64,000 nucleotides of DNA from Pseudoselenomonas ruminis (lineage in GTDB: Bacteria; Bacillota; Negativicutes; Selenomonadales; Selenomonadaceae), in assembly GCF_008271295.1 (NCBI RefSeq), contig NZ_VTOY01000005.1:1-64000 (forward strand), given 5' to 3'. The translations under genes were made by a program, and so were the position numbers. Positions 25,495-34,765 of the stretch are shown here, piece after piece (positions within the stretch are counted from its first letter, which is position 1; each line of letters opens with the position of its first letter). Under the pieces are notes generated by a model that ran no database searches, had not been told where the DNA came from, and worked only from the letters and a program-made list of their open reading frames with translations.

Positions 25495-26865
25495 ATGTTT
25501 AAACGCATTCTTATTGCTAACCGCGGCGAAATCGCCGTTCGTATTATTCGTGCCTGCCAGGAGCTCGACATTGAAACCGTCGCTGTCTACTCCGAGGCCG
25601 ATGCCAATGCTTTGCATGTCCAGCTGGCTGACCAGGCTATCTGCGTAGGCCCGGCTGATGCTCTGGAAAGCTATCTGAACAAAGACGCCCTGCTGGCAGC
25701 TGCTAAACAGTCCCAGGCTGATGCAATTCATCCGGGCTATGGCTTCCTCTCCGAGGATGCAGACTTTGCTGAGCAGGTAACTAATGCCGGTATTACCTGG
25801 ATTGGACCGATGCCGGAAACCATCCGCCTCGTCGGCGACAAAGATATCGCCCGCGCTTCCATCGCTCCATCCGGTATTCCGATGGCTAAAGGCAGCGACC
25901 CGTTGACCAGCAACGAAGAAGCTATCGAAGTTGCCAAGGAAGTCGGCTATCCGGTCATCCTCAAACCAGTATCGGGTGGCGGCGGCAAAGGCATGTGCGT
26001 AGCCCACAACGAAGAAGACCTGCGCAACATCCTCTCGATGCTCGTCGATATCACCAAGACGAAATACTACTTCGAGCATTACATCGAGCGTTCCCGTCAC
26101 ATCGAAGTTCAGATTGTTGCCGATAACTACGGTGAAGTCCTGCACCTTGGCGAGCGTGAATGCTCCCTGCAGCGCCGCAACCAGAAACTCCTTGAGGAAT
26201 CCCCGTCGATTGCCCTGACGCAGGATATGCGCGAGCGTGTCGGCCAGCTGGCAGTAAAAGCAGCTAAGAGCGTCCACTACTCCAACATCGGTACAGTAGA
26301 GTTCCTGCTCGACCTTTCGAACAACGAGTTCTACTTCATGGAAATCAACCCGCGCATTCAGGTTGAGCACGGCATCACGGAAGCCGTCACGGGTATCGAC
26401 CTTGTCCGCACGCAGATTCGCATTGCTGCTGGCGAGGCTCTTGAGTTCACGCAGAAAGATGTTCATTTCACAGGCCATGCTATCGAGTGCCGCATTAACG
26501 CCGAGGACCCGGACAACAACTTCCTGCCGTCCCCGGGCGACATCACATTCCTGCATGAGCCGAGCGGCCCGCGCGTCCGCTTTGACAGCGGTGTAACGGC
26601 TGGCCTTGCTATTGAGCCGTATTACGATTCCATGATTGCCAAGATTATCGTTCATGGCCGCACGCGCGGTGACGCTATCAAGATCATGGAACGTGCCCTG
26701 AAGGAATTCCGCATCGATGGCGTAAAAACTACGGTATCCCTTCACAAAAAAATTCTCAAAGACACCTACTTCCGTACCGGCAATATCGATACGCAGTTCA
26801 TCAAGAACCGCATTGCTGTTTACGAAGCACAGGAAGAAGACAACAAAGGCAAGTACTTCGCATAA
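25495..26865 (+). CDS. Biotin carboxylase subunit (AccC/PycA type)
   Basis: ATP- and bicarbonate-dependent carboxylation of biotin on a carrier protein. 456 residues, full length: N-terminal biotin carboxylase fold (KRILIANRGEIAVRIIRA), ATP-grasp glycine loop PVSGGGGKGM, and the catalytic segment ECSLQRRNQKLLEESPS. The active-site segment reads EINPRIQVEH, as in pyruvate carboxylase-type subunits, rather than EMNTRIQVEH of typical AccC. It stands alone with a strong promoter and terminator, 10 kb from the biotin carrier and carboxyltransferase genes. So it could serve acetyl-CoA, pyruvate or propionyl-CoA carboxylation. AGGAGG precedes the ATG. Confidence 0.88.
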   Translation: MFKRILIANRGEIAVRIIRACQELDIETVAVYSEADANALHVQLADQAICVGPADALESYLNKDALLAAAKQSQADAIHPGYGFLSEDADFAEQVTNAGITWIGPMPETIRLVGDKDIARASIAPSGIPMAKGSDPLTSNEEAIEVAKEVGYPVILKPVSGGGGKGMCVAHNEEDLRNILSMLVDITKTKYYFEHYIERSRHIEVQIVADNYGEVLHLGERECSLQRRNQKLLEESPSIALTQDMRERVGQLAVKAAKSVHYSNIGTVEFLLDLSNNEFYFMEINPRIQVEHGITEAVTGIDLVRTQIRIAAGEALEFTQKDVHFTGHAIECRINAEDPDNNFLPSPGDITFLHEPSGPRVRFDSGVTAGLAIEPYYDSMIAKIIVHGRTRGDAIKIMERALKEFRIDGVKTTVSLHKKILKDTYFRTGNIDTQFIKNRIAVYEAQEEDNKGKYFA

Positions 26866-26880
26866 GCGATTGTTCCACTT

Positions 26881-26915
26881 AAAGCTGATGGTCAATGACC
26901 ATCGGCTTTTTCTAT
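26881..26915 (+). terminator. Terminator of the biotin carboxylase gene
   Basis: AAGCTGATGGTC and GACCATCGGCTT pair with a three-base loop, followed by five T. Confidence 0.9.
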
Positions 26916-26926
26916 TTCCGGCATAA

Positions 26927-26957
26927 GAAAAAGGCCCTGCATTGCTGCAGGGCTTCA
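26927..26957 (-). terminator. Terminator of the probable small RNA
   Basis: On the minus strand GCCCTGCA, a short loop, TGCAGGGC, then CTTTTTCTT. No protein gene ends here on this strand. Confidence 0.8.
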
Positions 26958-27019
26958 AGAGGGATTAATGGTTCACAATAGGACAGGTCGTGCGCCTCTC
27001 TTATTGTTACTTTTTATTA
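26927..27019 (-). ncRNA. Probable small non-coding RNA (about 90 nt)
   Basis: A strong promoter (TTGACA, 17 bases, TAAAAT; 27026-27054 minus) and a strong terminator (GCCCTGCA/TGCAGGGC stem then CTTTTTCTT, 26927-26957) enclose about 90 bases without an ATG-initiated reading frame of useful length. AAGAG-GG near the 5' end can pair with CCCUCUU just before the terminator, closing one large loop. No family recognised. Confidence 0.5.
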
Positions 27020-27025
27020 GTTATT

Positions 27026-27054
27026 ATTTTATAGTGTTTCGCCTGAATTGTCAA
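27026..27054 (-). promoter_or_regulatory. Promoter of the probable small RNA
   Basis: Minus strand: TTGACA (27049-27054), 17-base spacer, TAAAAT (27026-27031). No coding sequence follows. Confidence 0.6.
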
Positions 27055-27084
27055 CGGCAATCTTTCCCATTTTGCTGTTGACAA

Positions 27085-27118
27085 AAAGAAAAATCCTTCC
27101 AAAAACTGGAAGGATTTT
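27085..27118 (-). terminator. Terminator of tRNA-Leu
   Basis: AAAATCCTTCC and GGAAGGATTTT pair around a short A/T-rich loop; on the minus strand TTCTTTTT follows. Confidence 0.8.
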
Positions 27119-27130
27119 AACCATCGATAG

Positions 27131-27215
27131 TGGTGCGGATGACAGGGGTCGAACCTGCACGTCGTAAGACACTGGATCCTAAGTCCAGCGCGTCTGCCAG
27201 TTCCGCCACATCCGC
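27131..27215 (-). tRNA. tRNA-Leu (anticodon UAG)
   Basis: 85 bases with encoded CCA. Acceptor stem GCGGATG pairs with CATCCGC. Anticodon loop CTTAGGA in the stem CTGGA/TCCAG gives anticodon TAG. A long variable arm (class II tRNA) and the T-loop GGTTCGACC are present. Own promoter upstream and terminator downstream. Confidence 0.95.
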
Positions 27216-27227
27216 AAGAACGCAATT

Positions 27228-27257
27228 ATTATACCATATTTCAGGTTTTACTGTCAA
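27228..27257 (-). promoter_or_regulatory. Promoter of tRNA-Leu
   Basis: Minus strand: TTGACA (27252-27257), 18-base spacer, TATAAT (27228-27233); both boxes are consensus. Confidence 0.8.
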
Positions 27258-27279
27258 AGTTTGCGCAAGGCAATTATCC

Positions 27280-28440
27280 TCAAAGCCTTACCAACAGCCC
27301 TTCAAAGAGGCTAACGAGCCAGGAACCAATACTATTTCCCTTGTTTACCTTGCCAGCGGCAACATCGACACTGCCAACAGCTTTTCCATCGTATTTGATG
27401 ACTGCCTTGCCAATGACTTCGCCCTCTTTTACTGGCGCTGAAACCACGCGGGGAATATCGTACGTTACCGTGTACTTTTCCGGACTTTCGTTGTTAATCA
27501 GCGGATAATCGATATCGCTTACCAGATGGGCCGTAGTCGATGCTTCTTTGCCATTCTTGACCCAGACATTCCGCGAGACACGTTCCTTGGAAATTCCCTT
27601 TACCATCGTCACATGACTAAATCCATAGTCCAAAATCTTTTCCGCATCACGGAAACGGTCATCGGGTGTTGGCGTCTTCATGAGTACAACGATAAGCTCA
27701 ACGCCATTCCGTTTGGCAGCGGCGGCCAGACAACCGCCAGCAGCAGAGGTCCAGCCCGTCTTGATTCCCGTCATGCCTTTATATCGGCCCAGCAGTTTAT
27801 TGGTATTTTCCACGGCCAGCTGTTTTGTCGCTGGGAACGCCCATTTGATGGTACGATTTTTCGTTCCCACAATCTCACGGAACTTGGGATTTTCCATCGC
27901 GTATCGCGCCAGCTTGGCCATATCCCTGACCGTGGAATGATGATTTGGGTTAGGCAGGCCATTTGGGTTTTCAAAATGCGTATGTTCCATCCCCAATTCC
28001 TTTGCCTTGGCGTTCATCCGGTTGGCAAAGGTCGGCACACTGCCATCGACCTGTTCGGCCACCGCCACTGCCGCTCCATTATCCGATACCATCAGCATTC
28101 CGGTGATGAGTTCTTCTGCTGTAAGCCGTTCCCCTGCATGAATATCGAGGAAACAGTCCTCCGTTCCCGACGCCTGGGGCGAAATGAATACCTCGGTGCG
28201 CGGGCCGATATTCTCAAGTCCCAGTATGCCAGTCATCATCTTGGTGGTGCTGGCTGGATAATGTTCCTCATCGGCATTTTTCTCCCAGATTACGCGTCCC
28301 GTAGATGCCTCAATCAATATGGCTGCTTGTGCCGTTACCTGCGGCTCCGCGTCACATCCCTGAGACATCGCTGCTGGCAGCTGTATCGCAAGCAGGCACA
28401 CCGTAAGTATCCCTGCCATGATTCCACGAAAAACCTTCAT
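27280..28440 (-). CDS. D-alanyl-D-alanine carboxypeptidase (DacF/PBP5-like)
   Basis: Trims the terminal D-Ala from peptidoglycan stem peptides outside the cytoplasmic membrane. 386 residues. N-terminal signal peptide (about 1-25), then the serine peptidase S11 domain with SxxK in YPASTTKMMT, SxN in SDNGAAVAV and KTG in GIKTGWTSAAGG. A C-terminal PBP5_C-type beta domain (about 290-370) ends in an amphipathic tail (SWLVSLFEGLLVRL) that would hold it to the membrane. GGAGG lies 11 bases before the ATG at 28438-28440; an ATG 39 bases earlier has no such site. Confidence 0.94.
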   Translation of the reverse strand: MKVFRGIMAGILTVCLLAIQLPAAMSQGCDAEPQVTAQAAILIEASTGRVIWEKNADEEHYPASTTKMMTGILGLENIGPRTEVFISPQASGTEDCFLDIHAGERLTAEELITGMLMVSDNGAAVAVAEQVDGSVPTFANRMNAKAKELGMEHTHFENPNGLPNPNHHSTVRDMAKLARYAMENPKFREIVGTKNRTIKWAFPATKQLAVENTNKLLGRYKGMTGIKTGWTSAAGGCLAAAAKRNGVELIVVLMKTPTPDDRFRDAEKILDYGFSHVTMVKGISKERVSRNVWVKNGKEASTTAHLVSDIDYPLINNESPEKYTVTYDIPRVVSAPVKEGEVIGKAVIKYDGKAVGSVDVAAGKVNKGNSIGSWLVSLFEGLLVRL

Positions 28441-28461
28441 GTCTCTATAATCCTCCCAACA

Positions 28462-28500
28462 AAAACTAAAGAGCCTCACTCATAAAAGAGGAAGGCTCTA
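28462..28500 (-). terminator. Probable terminator after radA
   Basis: AGAGCC (28470-28475) pairs with GGCTCT (28494-28499), extended by TC/GAGG; on the minus strand TTTAGTTTTTG follows. Confidence 0.55.
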
Positions 28501-28556
28501 ATATTATAACGCTAATTCGTTTTTTTTGCCAAGGACAAATTCCCCTGTGGGAAATA

Positions 28557-29936
28557 TCAATCCTTGGGCATGGCCAGCCGCAAGGCGTCGCGGATAGTCT
28601 CAGCCCCATACAGGTTGATTCCCGTTACCTCCCTGGCCAGCTGGCGGTAATTTTTCATCGGCAGGATTACATGCTCAAATCCTAGCCGTTTGGCCTCATT
28701 GATGCGGATATCGGCCTGTCCGACAGCCCGAACCTCCCCCGAAAGGCCAACTTCACCAAACACGATAGTCTTCGGGCGAATCAGCCGGTTGGCAAAACTC
28801 GATGCCATGGCTACACAGATGCCAAGGTCAGCTGCCGGTTCATCGATACGGATTCCGCCCGCAACCTTGACATAAACATCACAGGCACCAATTTGCAGAT
28901 GAACGCGCTTTTCCAAAACGGCTAATAGCAGCTGGATTCTTTTGATATCCACCGAATCGGCGGTACGCCGCGGCGGCACATAGGGCGTAGGAGCTACCAG
29001 CGCCTGCAGCTCCACCAACAGCGGCCGGGTTCCCTCCACGGTCGGGATGATAACCGTACCACTGTCGCATTCGCGCTCGGACAAAAACATCTTGGAGGCA
29101 TCGGGAACATCGACAAGTCCCACATCCCGCATTTCAAACAGCCCCAATTCGTTGGTGCTGCCAAAGCGGTTCTTTACGGCCCGCAGGACGCGATACTCGG
29201 CATTGCGCTCACCCTCAAAGTAGAGGACCGTATCGACAATATGCTCCAGCACGCGCGGGCCAGCAAGATTGCCATCCTTCGTCACATGACCAATGACAAA
29301 AGCGGCAATGCCATTGGTCTTCGCAATGCGCAGCAGCTCTACCGAACACTCCCGGACCTGGGAAACGCTGCCCGGTGCACTCTGGACCTCCGGCTTAAAG
29401 ATCGTCTGTATCGAATCGATGACCAAAAGGTCCGGCTTCGTATTGGACACATGCGCCTCAATGGTTTCCAGATTGGTCTCACTGACAACCAGCAGGCTGT
29501 CGGCTATTGCCCCGAGCCGGTCTGCCCGCATGCGCACCTGCCGCGTGCTCTCCTCACCGGTCACATACAGTACCCGCCGCCCCGAACGTGCCACATCAGC
29601 ACAGACCTTGAGCGTGAGACTGGATTTGCCAACGCCCGGGTCGCCGACAATCAGCACCATCGACCCTGGGATAACACCGCCTCCCAATACGCGGTCAAGC
29701 TCGCCGGAACCGGTCAAAAAACGCGGCAAATCCTCCAGCTGTACGTCACCTATCGGCTGCGGCTTCACAGCGTCGGACAGGCCAAGGCGAAGCCCGCCAC
29801 TGCCCTTGACTTCGGGCGCGACGACTTCTTCCACCATCGTATTCCAGGCACCGCACCCTGGGCATCTTCCCAGCCATTTGGGGGCATCATAGCCGCATTC
29901 CTGGCAGACATATACAGTTTTCTTTTTCTTAGGCAT
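28557..29936 (-). CDS. radA: DNA repair protein RadA (Sms)
   Basis: Helicase-like ATPase for branch migration in recombination. 459 residues: N-terminal zinc finger CQECGYDAPKWLGRCPGCG, RecA-like core with Walker A GDPGVGKSS, the RadA-specific KNRFG motif (AVKNRFGSTNELG), and the C-terminal Lon-protease-like domain. The start ATG at 29934-29936 has GGAG upstream. It ends the ctsR-mcsA-mcsB-clpC transcript, as in many Firmicutes, with a 46-codon gene in between. Confidence 0.96.
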   Translation of the reverse strand: MPKKKKTVYVCQECGYDAPKWLGRCPGCGAWNTMVEEVVAPEVKGSGGLRLGLSDAVKPQPIGDVQLEDLPRFLTGSGELDRVLGGGVIPGSMVLIVGDPGVGKSSLTLKVCADVARSGRRVLYVTGEESTRQVRMRADRLGAIADSLLVVSETNLETIEAHVSNTKPDLLVIDSIQTIFKPEVQSAPGSVSQVRECSVELLRIAKTNGIAAFVIGHVTKDGNLAGPRVLEHIVDTVLYFEGERNAEYRVLRAVKNRFGSTNELGLFEMRDVGLVDVPDASKMFLSERECDSGTVIIPTVEGTRPLLVELQALVAPTPYVPPRRTADSVDIKRIQLLLAVLEKRVHLQIGACDVYVKVAGGIRIDEPAADLGICVAMASSFANRLIRPKTIVFGEVGLSGEVRAVGQADIRINEAKRLGFEHVILPMKNYRQLAREVTGINLYGAETIRDALRLAMPKD

Positions 29937-29954
29937 AAATCTTCTCCAACAACA

Positions 29955-30095
29955 TCAACGCAAAATATTCTTTATCAGCCCTTTTAGCAGACGAATAGTC
30001 CATCGTCCTAACCAGACGATGGACCATAGGAGATTGGCCGCAAAATCGAGGATTTTTCCTGACAGGCTTGCCGGTGCCAGTTTATTTCTTGGCAT
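29955..30095 (-). CDS. Predicted 46-residue basic amphipathic/membrane peptide between clpC and radA
   Basis: ATG at 30093-30095 lies inside the end of clpC (14-base overlap), preceded by AAGGTG at a good seven-base gap. The stop (29955-29957) is 18 bases before radA, so the frame fills the gap exactly. The product begins [14 protein letters not shown], has a hydrophobic stretch ILDFAANLLWSIVWLG (15-30), and ends with a basic amphipathic helix RWTIRLLKGLIKNILR. It has about +7 net charge, no Cys and no His. No family recognised. It would be co-expressed with the CtsR heat-shock operon. Confidence 0.6.
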   Translation of the reverse strand: MPRNKLAPASLSGKILDFAANLLWSIVWLGRWTIRLLKGLIKNILR

Positions 30096-32595
30096 CTGCC
30101 TTCACCTTCCTGACTGCCTTTGGTTTCACTTCTTTTTTGATGAAGTCCAGCATATCACCATTTTTGCGGACGCAGATGGTATCCCCGGCTTTAAACCGGT
30201 GCCGCAGCAGCCGCTCTGCTATTTCATCTTCGATGTGTTTCTGCAAGGCACGCTTCAACGGACGCGCTCCATATTTGAAGTCGGTTCCCGCTTCCACGAG
30301 TTTATTCTTGGCCGATGGACTGATTTCCATCTTGATATCTTTTTCCAGCAAGCGTTTCTTTACATCCTTGAGCAGTATATCGACAATTTTCACCAATTCC
30401 TTCCGTCCGAGCGGATGAAACACCAGTAGCTCATCGATGCGATTCAGGAACTCAGGCTTAAAGATTCGTTTGACTTCACTGAGCACACGCTTGCGGCCAT
30501 TTTCTTCTTCCTGCTTGGCCTCTTCCTTGTCTCCACGGACGGAAAAGCCCATCGCCTGATTCTGTTTCCGCAAAAAGCTGGCACCTGCATTGGACGTCAT
30601 GATGATGACCGCATTGCGGAAGTCAACCGTACGCCCCTGCCCGTCTGTCAGCCGGCCGTCGTCGAGAACTTGCAACAGGATATTGAATACATCCGGATTG
30701 GCCTTCTCAATCTCATCGAGCAGGATGATCGAGTACGGCTTGCGGCGCACAGCATCGGTCAGCTGGCCGCCCTCCTGATAGCCGACATAGCCCGGAGGCG
30801 CACCAACCATACGCGATACGCTGTACTTTTCCATGTACTCGGACATATCAAAGCGGATGACGGCATCTTCACTGCCGAAAAGTGCTTCAGCCAGCGCCCG
30901 GGCAAGTTCCGTCTTGCCGACACCAGTAGGCCCCAGGAATAAAAACGAGCCAATCGGCCGCTTGGGGTCTTTCAATCCGGCTCTTGCCCGCCTTATTGCC
31001 TTGGATACTGCCTTTACAGCATCTTCCTGCCCAATGACACGGCGGGTGAGGATTTTCTCCATATTCAGCAGGCGCTCCGATTCCTTTGCCGCCAGCTGAC
31101 GGACCGGAACCCCTGTCCACTGTGCCACCACATCGGCAATATCATCAGCCGTTACCGTAATGCGGTTATGGTCTTTCTTTTCCCAGTTGCGGCGCGCTTC
31201 ATCCAGCGATTCCTTTACCGCCTGCATCTCATCGCGCAGCTTGGCCGCCCGTTCGTAATCCTGTGCGGCAATCGCCGCTTCCTTCTCCGTATGAAGTTTA
31301 TCGAGCTGCTCACGGATAGAATGAACGCGGCTCGGCGGGGCAACTTTTCCCATGCGCACCTTCGATGCAGCTTCATCCATGAGGTCAATTGCCTTATCCG
31401 GCAGGAAGCGGTCCGTTATGTAGCGGTGCGAAAGATGAACCGCCGCTTCGATGGCTTCCTCTTCAATTTTCGCGCGGTGGAATTCCTCATACTTACTGCG
31501 CAGCCCCTGCAAAATGCGCACGGCATCATCGGGCGTCGGCTCCTCTACCATTACGGTCTGGAAGCGCCGTGACAACGCGGCATCCTTTTCCAGGTATTTC
31601 TTATACTCATCCAGCGTCGTAGCGCCAATAATCTGAATCTCCCCACGCGAAAGAGCCGGCTTTAAGATATTGGCGGCATCCAGTGCCCCTTCGGCGGCTC
31701 CGGCGCCTACCAGCGTATGCATTTCATCGATGAACAAAATGATATTGCCGAGCTGATGAATCTCTTCAATGACGCCTTTGAGCCGTTCCTCAAACTCGCC
31801 GCGGTATTTTGCCCCCGCCACCAGCGAAGCCATCGAAAGCGAAATGACTTTCTTGTCCTGAAGCATATACGGGACGGCACCCTCGACAATTCGCTGGGCT
31901 AAGCCTTCGGCAATCGCGGTCTTGCCTACGCCAGGTTCTCCGAGCAGCACCGGATTGTTTTTCGTCCGCCGCGAAAGAATCTGGATGACCCGCTGGATTT
32001 CCTTCTCGCGTCCGATAACGGGATCCATCTTGGCATCTTCGGCCAGCCGGTTAAGGTCACGGCCATATTTTTTCAGCAGCGGTGCGCCGCCCTCGCGGCG
32101 GCTGCGCGTCCGTCCATTGCCTTTTTCGAGCTGCGGACCATCATCGGAAGGATGCGGCATATCAATGCGCTCAAGCACCTCGTCCTGCAAGTTGTCAGGG
32201 TCGATACCCAAGCGGTTCAGCACCTCAATGGCCGCCCCCTCCGTTTCCGAGAGCAGGCTAAGCAGGATGTGTTCCGTCCCGATATAGGTATGACCGAGCG
32301 TCTGCGACTCCTCCATCGCCCCTTCCATGACCCGCTTTGCCCGCGGGGTGTAGTACGGATTATCCGATGGATATTCGGCCTCCTGTGAATCCATCGTATT
32401 GACCATTGCCATGGCGTTTTCAAAGGTGAGTCCTAACGCATACATTGCCTGCGCTGCCACACCATTGCGCTCATGCAGCAAGCCGAGCAGGATGTGTTCG
32501 GTACCGATATAGTCCTGCTGCAAATCCTGCGCTACATATTGCGCAAACTCCACCGCTTTAATGGCACGATTGGTAAAGTGATTTCGGTAATTCAT
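30082..32595 (-). CDS. clpC: ATP-dependent Clp protease ATP-binding subunit ClpC
   Basis: Hsp100 unfoldase that feeds ClpP, working with McsB, which tags substrates with phosphoarginine. 837 residues: two N-terminal Clp repeats (to about 145), first AAA+ domain with Walker A GEPGVGKT, a coiled-coil middle with UVR motif (about 410-460), and second AAA+ domain with GPTGVGKT. The ClpP-binding loop is probably near residue 670. The basic tail is rich in Lys. The start overlaps the mcsB stop (ATGA), and the last 14 bases overlap a small downstream gene. Confidence 0.97.
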   Translation of the reverse strand: MNYRNHFTNRAIKAVEFAQYVAQDLQQDYIGTEHILLGLLHERNGVAAQAMYALGLTFENAMAMVNTMDSQEAEYPSDNPYYTPRAKRVMEGAMEESQTLGHTYIGTEHILLSLLSETEGAAIEVLNRLGIDPDNLQDEVLERIDMPHPSDDGPQLEKGNGRTRSRREGGAPLLKKYGRDLNRLAEDAKMDPVIGREKEIQRVIQILSRRTKNNPVLLGEPGVGKTAIAEGLAQRIVEGAVPYMLQDKKVISLSMASLVAGAKYRGEFEERLKGVIEEIHQLGNIILFIDEMHTLVGAGAAEGALDAANILKPALSRGEIQIIGATTLDEYKKYLEKDAALSRRFQTVMVEEPTPDDAVRILQGLRSKYEEFHRAKIEEEAIEAAVHLSHRYITDRFLPDKAIDLMDEAASKVRMGKVAPPSRVHSIREQLDKLHTEKEAAIAAQDYERAAKLRDEMQAVKESLDEARRNWEKKDHNRITVTADDIADVVAQWTGVPVRQLAAKESERLLNMEKILTRRVIGQEDAVKAVSKAIRRARAGLKDPKRPIGSFLFLGPTGVGKTELARALAEALFGSEDAVIRFDMSEYMEKYSVSRMVGAPPGYVGYQEGGQLTDAVRRKPYSIILLDEIEKANPDVFNILLQVLDDGRLTDGQGRTVDFRNAVIIMTSNAGASFLRKQNQAMGFSVRGDKEEAKQEEENGRKRVLSEVKRIFKPEFLNRIDELLVFHPLGRKELVKIVDILLKDVKKRLLEKDIKMEISPSAKNKLVEAGTDFKYGARPLKRALQKHIEDEIAERLLRHRFKAGDTICVRKNGDMLDFIKKEVKPKAVRKVKADAKK

Positions 32596-33680
32596 GATTT
32601 TTCCTCCGAGCTCATGCGATGCCCGCCAAGTATTTCCCGTACCTTGCGCGCTCTGAGCTGGTCGATTTCGATTTTGGACATATTCTCATTTTCTGCCAGA
32701 TTTTGCAGGAAACTGCGATGGCTGGCAATGAGGATATCCGCGTAACAATCTGCCTTTACTTCATGAATAAGTTTCAAATCTATCCCAAGGCGAACCTTGG
32801 ACAAGAGCTCCATGGCCTCGCGTTCGGAAAGCATGCGCGCATAGGCCAGCGTGCCATACGCCCGCCAAACCTCATCAGCCAGCTGCTCTTTGCGGTAAAG
32901 AGCCAAAGCCTTGCGCGCCCGGCGCTCATGGGCAACGATTTCCGTTACGGCACTCTTCAGATTGGCTATGAGCTCTTCCTCCGAGAAACCTAACGTCAGC
33001 TGATTGGAAATCTGGAATAAACTGCCGACCGGCTCTTTGTCATCTCCATACAGAGCACGGACGGCCAGCCCGAGCTGCGGGGAAATATTGATGATACTGC
33101 TGACATTGCGGGTAAACACCAGGCCGGGCAAATGAAGCAGAACCGATGCCCGCAGCCCCGTTCCCAGATTCGTCGGACAGGACGTCAGATAGCCCATCTT
33201 CTCATCAAAGGCCATATCCAGCCTGGATTCTATGAGGTCATCGAGCGTAAAGGCCGTGCTCATCGGCAGATCGAGATTGAGTCCCGGCGCCCAGCACTGA
33301 ATGCGCAGGTGGTCTTCCTCATTGATCATGATGCTAATGCAGCGGTCATCGGACACATAAGTCGCACGGTATTGTGGATTCTTGATGAGATTATCGGTAA
33401 TCAGCTGCTTTTCGATCAAAACCTCCCGCTGAAGAGGCGACAGCCGTTCGACATCCACGCGGTCAAATGGCATCCCCATCGACTTTTCCAGTTCCGGAAG
33501 TACTTCATCGGTAGCGACCAGCACCTGCGAAAGCTGGTTCATATCCGCCCGATTCGGGAAAGGAACCCCTTTGAGATTGCGGGCCAGGCGTATGCGGCTG
33601 GCCACTACTACATCGCCATCCGTGCCGCCACTCTTCAGCCAGGTAAGTTCACTGCTGCGCAGCAAATCATTGATTGCCAT
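32592..33680 (-). CDS. mcsB: Protein-arginine kinase McsB
   Basis: Phosphorylates arginine residues on misfolded proteins and on CtsR, marking them for ClpCP. 362 residues, phosphagen kinase fold: VVVASRIRLARNLKGVPFPN near the N-terminus, SCPTNLGTGLRASVLLHLP in the nucleotide-binding catalytic region. The start lies inside the end of mcsA (14-base overlap). Confidence 0.95.
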   Translation of the reverse strand: MAINDLLRSSELTWLKSGGTDGDVVVASRIRLARNLKGVPFPNRADMNQLSQVLVATDEVLPELEKSMGMPFDRVDVERLSPLQREVLIEKQLITDNLIKNPQYRATYVSDDRCISIMINEEDHLRIQCWAPGLNLDLPMSTAFTLDDLIESRLDMAFDEKMGYLTSCPTNLGTGLRASVLLHLPGLVFTRNVSSIINISPQLGLAVRALYGDDKEPVGSLFQISNQLTLGFSEEELIANLKSAVTEIVAHERRARKALALYRKEQLADEVWRAYGTLAYARMLSEREAMELLSKVRLGIDLKLIHEVKADCYADILIASHRSFLQNLAENENMSKIEIDQLRARKVREILGGHRMSSEEKS

Positions 33681-34218
33681 CAGCCACGCCTCCTTCCTGG
33701 ACTTCTATCTTTTTCTCGAGACTGCGGATTCTGTCACGATACTCCGCGGCCTTTTCGTATTCTTCCCGGGCTACGCTGTCCTGCAGCTTTTGGCGCAGCA
33801 AACCGATTTCATGCTTGATTTCCAGGGTGCTGCCACTGCGATGCGGTATCTTGCCACGATGTACGCTCGAGCCATGGATGCGCCGCAGCATCGGTTCAAT
33901 CTGCTGGCGGAACGTATTATAGCACTCGGCACAGCCAATCTTTCCCGTCTGCTGAAAATCGCGGTAGCTCATGCCACAGTTTGGGCATACGAGCTGGTTC
34001 TGGTCGAGCGTCCGTTTCTCGCCGCGCTCAGCGGCACTGCTGAAAATGCCCTTGAGGAAATCATCCATCGATACACTGCGGCCCTGCTTCGCTGCCGGGA
34101 CAAATTCCCCATAAGCTGCCGCACATTTTTCACATAAATTTTTTTCAATCCGTCCATCCGGCCCAATCTGGGTGATATGGACTACCGCTTCGTTGCGTCC
34201 ACAATCATCACATAACAT
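33667..34218 (-). CDS. mcsA: McsA, activator of McsB
   Basis: Zinc-binding partner that activates McsB. 183 residues. Cys pairs CDDC (3-6), CEKC near 29-32, CPNC and CAEC near 83-100 bind zinc; the C-terminal UVR motif (EYEKAAEYRDRIRSLEKKI) is a coiled coil. It overlaps mcsB by 14 bases and follows ctsR by 51 bases. Confidence 0.93.
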   Translation of the reverse strand: MLCDDCGRNEAVVHITQIGPDGRIEKNLCEKCAAAYGEFVPAAKQGRSVSMDDFLKGIFSSAAERGEKRTLDQNQLVCPNCGMSYRDFQQTGKIGCAECYNTFRQQIEPMLRRIHGSSVHRGKIPHRSGSTLEIKHEIGLLRQKLQDSVAREEYEKAAEYRDRIRSLEKKIEVQEGGVADGNQ

Positions 34219-34269
34219 CCGGAATCCCTCTTTTCTATGGTAAACTATTTCAAGATACTATCATTCCGC

Positions 34270-34722
34270 TCAGGAAAAATTTTCCAGGGTCAGGAACATG
34301 GATTTTAACAAGTGAACCCGTTCCTCAGCCGTTACATGCTCCGATTGATAGGCAAAGACTACCACCTGCATCATCAATGCCGCTTCGCGATTCGTAATCA
34401 TCTGATGCTGGAGCAGATAATGCACCATGGACTGCACCATTGGCATTTCCGTATCCTTATCAATCTTATCGAGCATGTCCTGGTAAACCATATTGCGCGT
34501 AGGCACCTGTACGATGCGGATAAATCCGCCCAAGCCACGGCGCGATTCCACGACAAACCCCTTATCCTGCGTGAACCGTGTCGACAGCACATAACTAATC
34601 TGCGACGGGGCACAGGAAATCTCATCGGCAATATCCGTGCGCCGTAGCTCTACTTTGCCATCCTGTTGGGCTGCCAGCTGCCGCAGGATATACGCTTCAA
34701 TTAAATCTGCGATATTGCTCAC
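34270..34722 (-). CDS. ctsR: Transcriptional repressor CtsR
   Basis: Heat-shock repressor of clp genes, inactivated by heat and by McsB. 150 residues with the GTG at 34720-34722, six bases after AAGGTG; this gives the family N-terminus MSNIADLIEAYIL. The winged helix with the glycine-rich wing RRGLGGFIRI, the heat-sensing loop, is intact. First gene of the operon and probably autoregulated. Confidence 0.94.
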   Translation of the reverse strand: MSNIADLIEAYILRQLAAQQDGKVELRRTDIADEISCAPSQISYVLSTRFTQDKGFVVESRRGLGGFIRIVQVPTRNMVYQDMLDKIDKDTEMPMVQSMVHYLLQHQMITNREAALMMQVVVFAYQSEHVTAEERVHLLKSMFLTLENFS

Positions 34723-34743
34723 AATAATCACCTTCTATAAAAA

Positions 34744-34757
34744 TTGACCATTTGACT
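34744..34757 (-). promoter_or_regulatory. CtsR-box-like repeat
   Basis: Minus strand AGTCAAATGGTCAA: two GTCAAA-type half-sites just after the -10 box. The two copies are only one base apart, against three in the B. subtilis consensus, so this is a diverged or partial site. Confidence 0.4.
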
Positions 34758-34765
34758 TTTATTCT

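Noticed and set aside
25480-26958. Long open frame antisense to the biotin carboxylase gene
   Set aside because: No ribosome site, no recognisable protein features, and it mirrors the conserved sense gene; a by-product of GC-rich codon use.
29934-30032. A second short frame overlapping the radA start
   Set aside because: No ribosome site and no hydrophobic pattern; the 46-codon frame in another phase fits the operon better.
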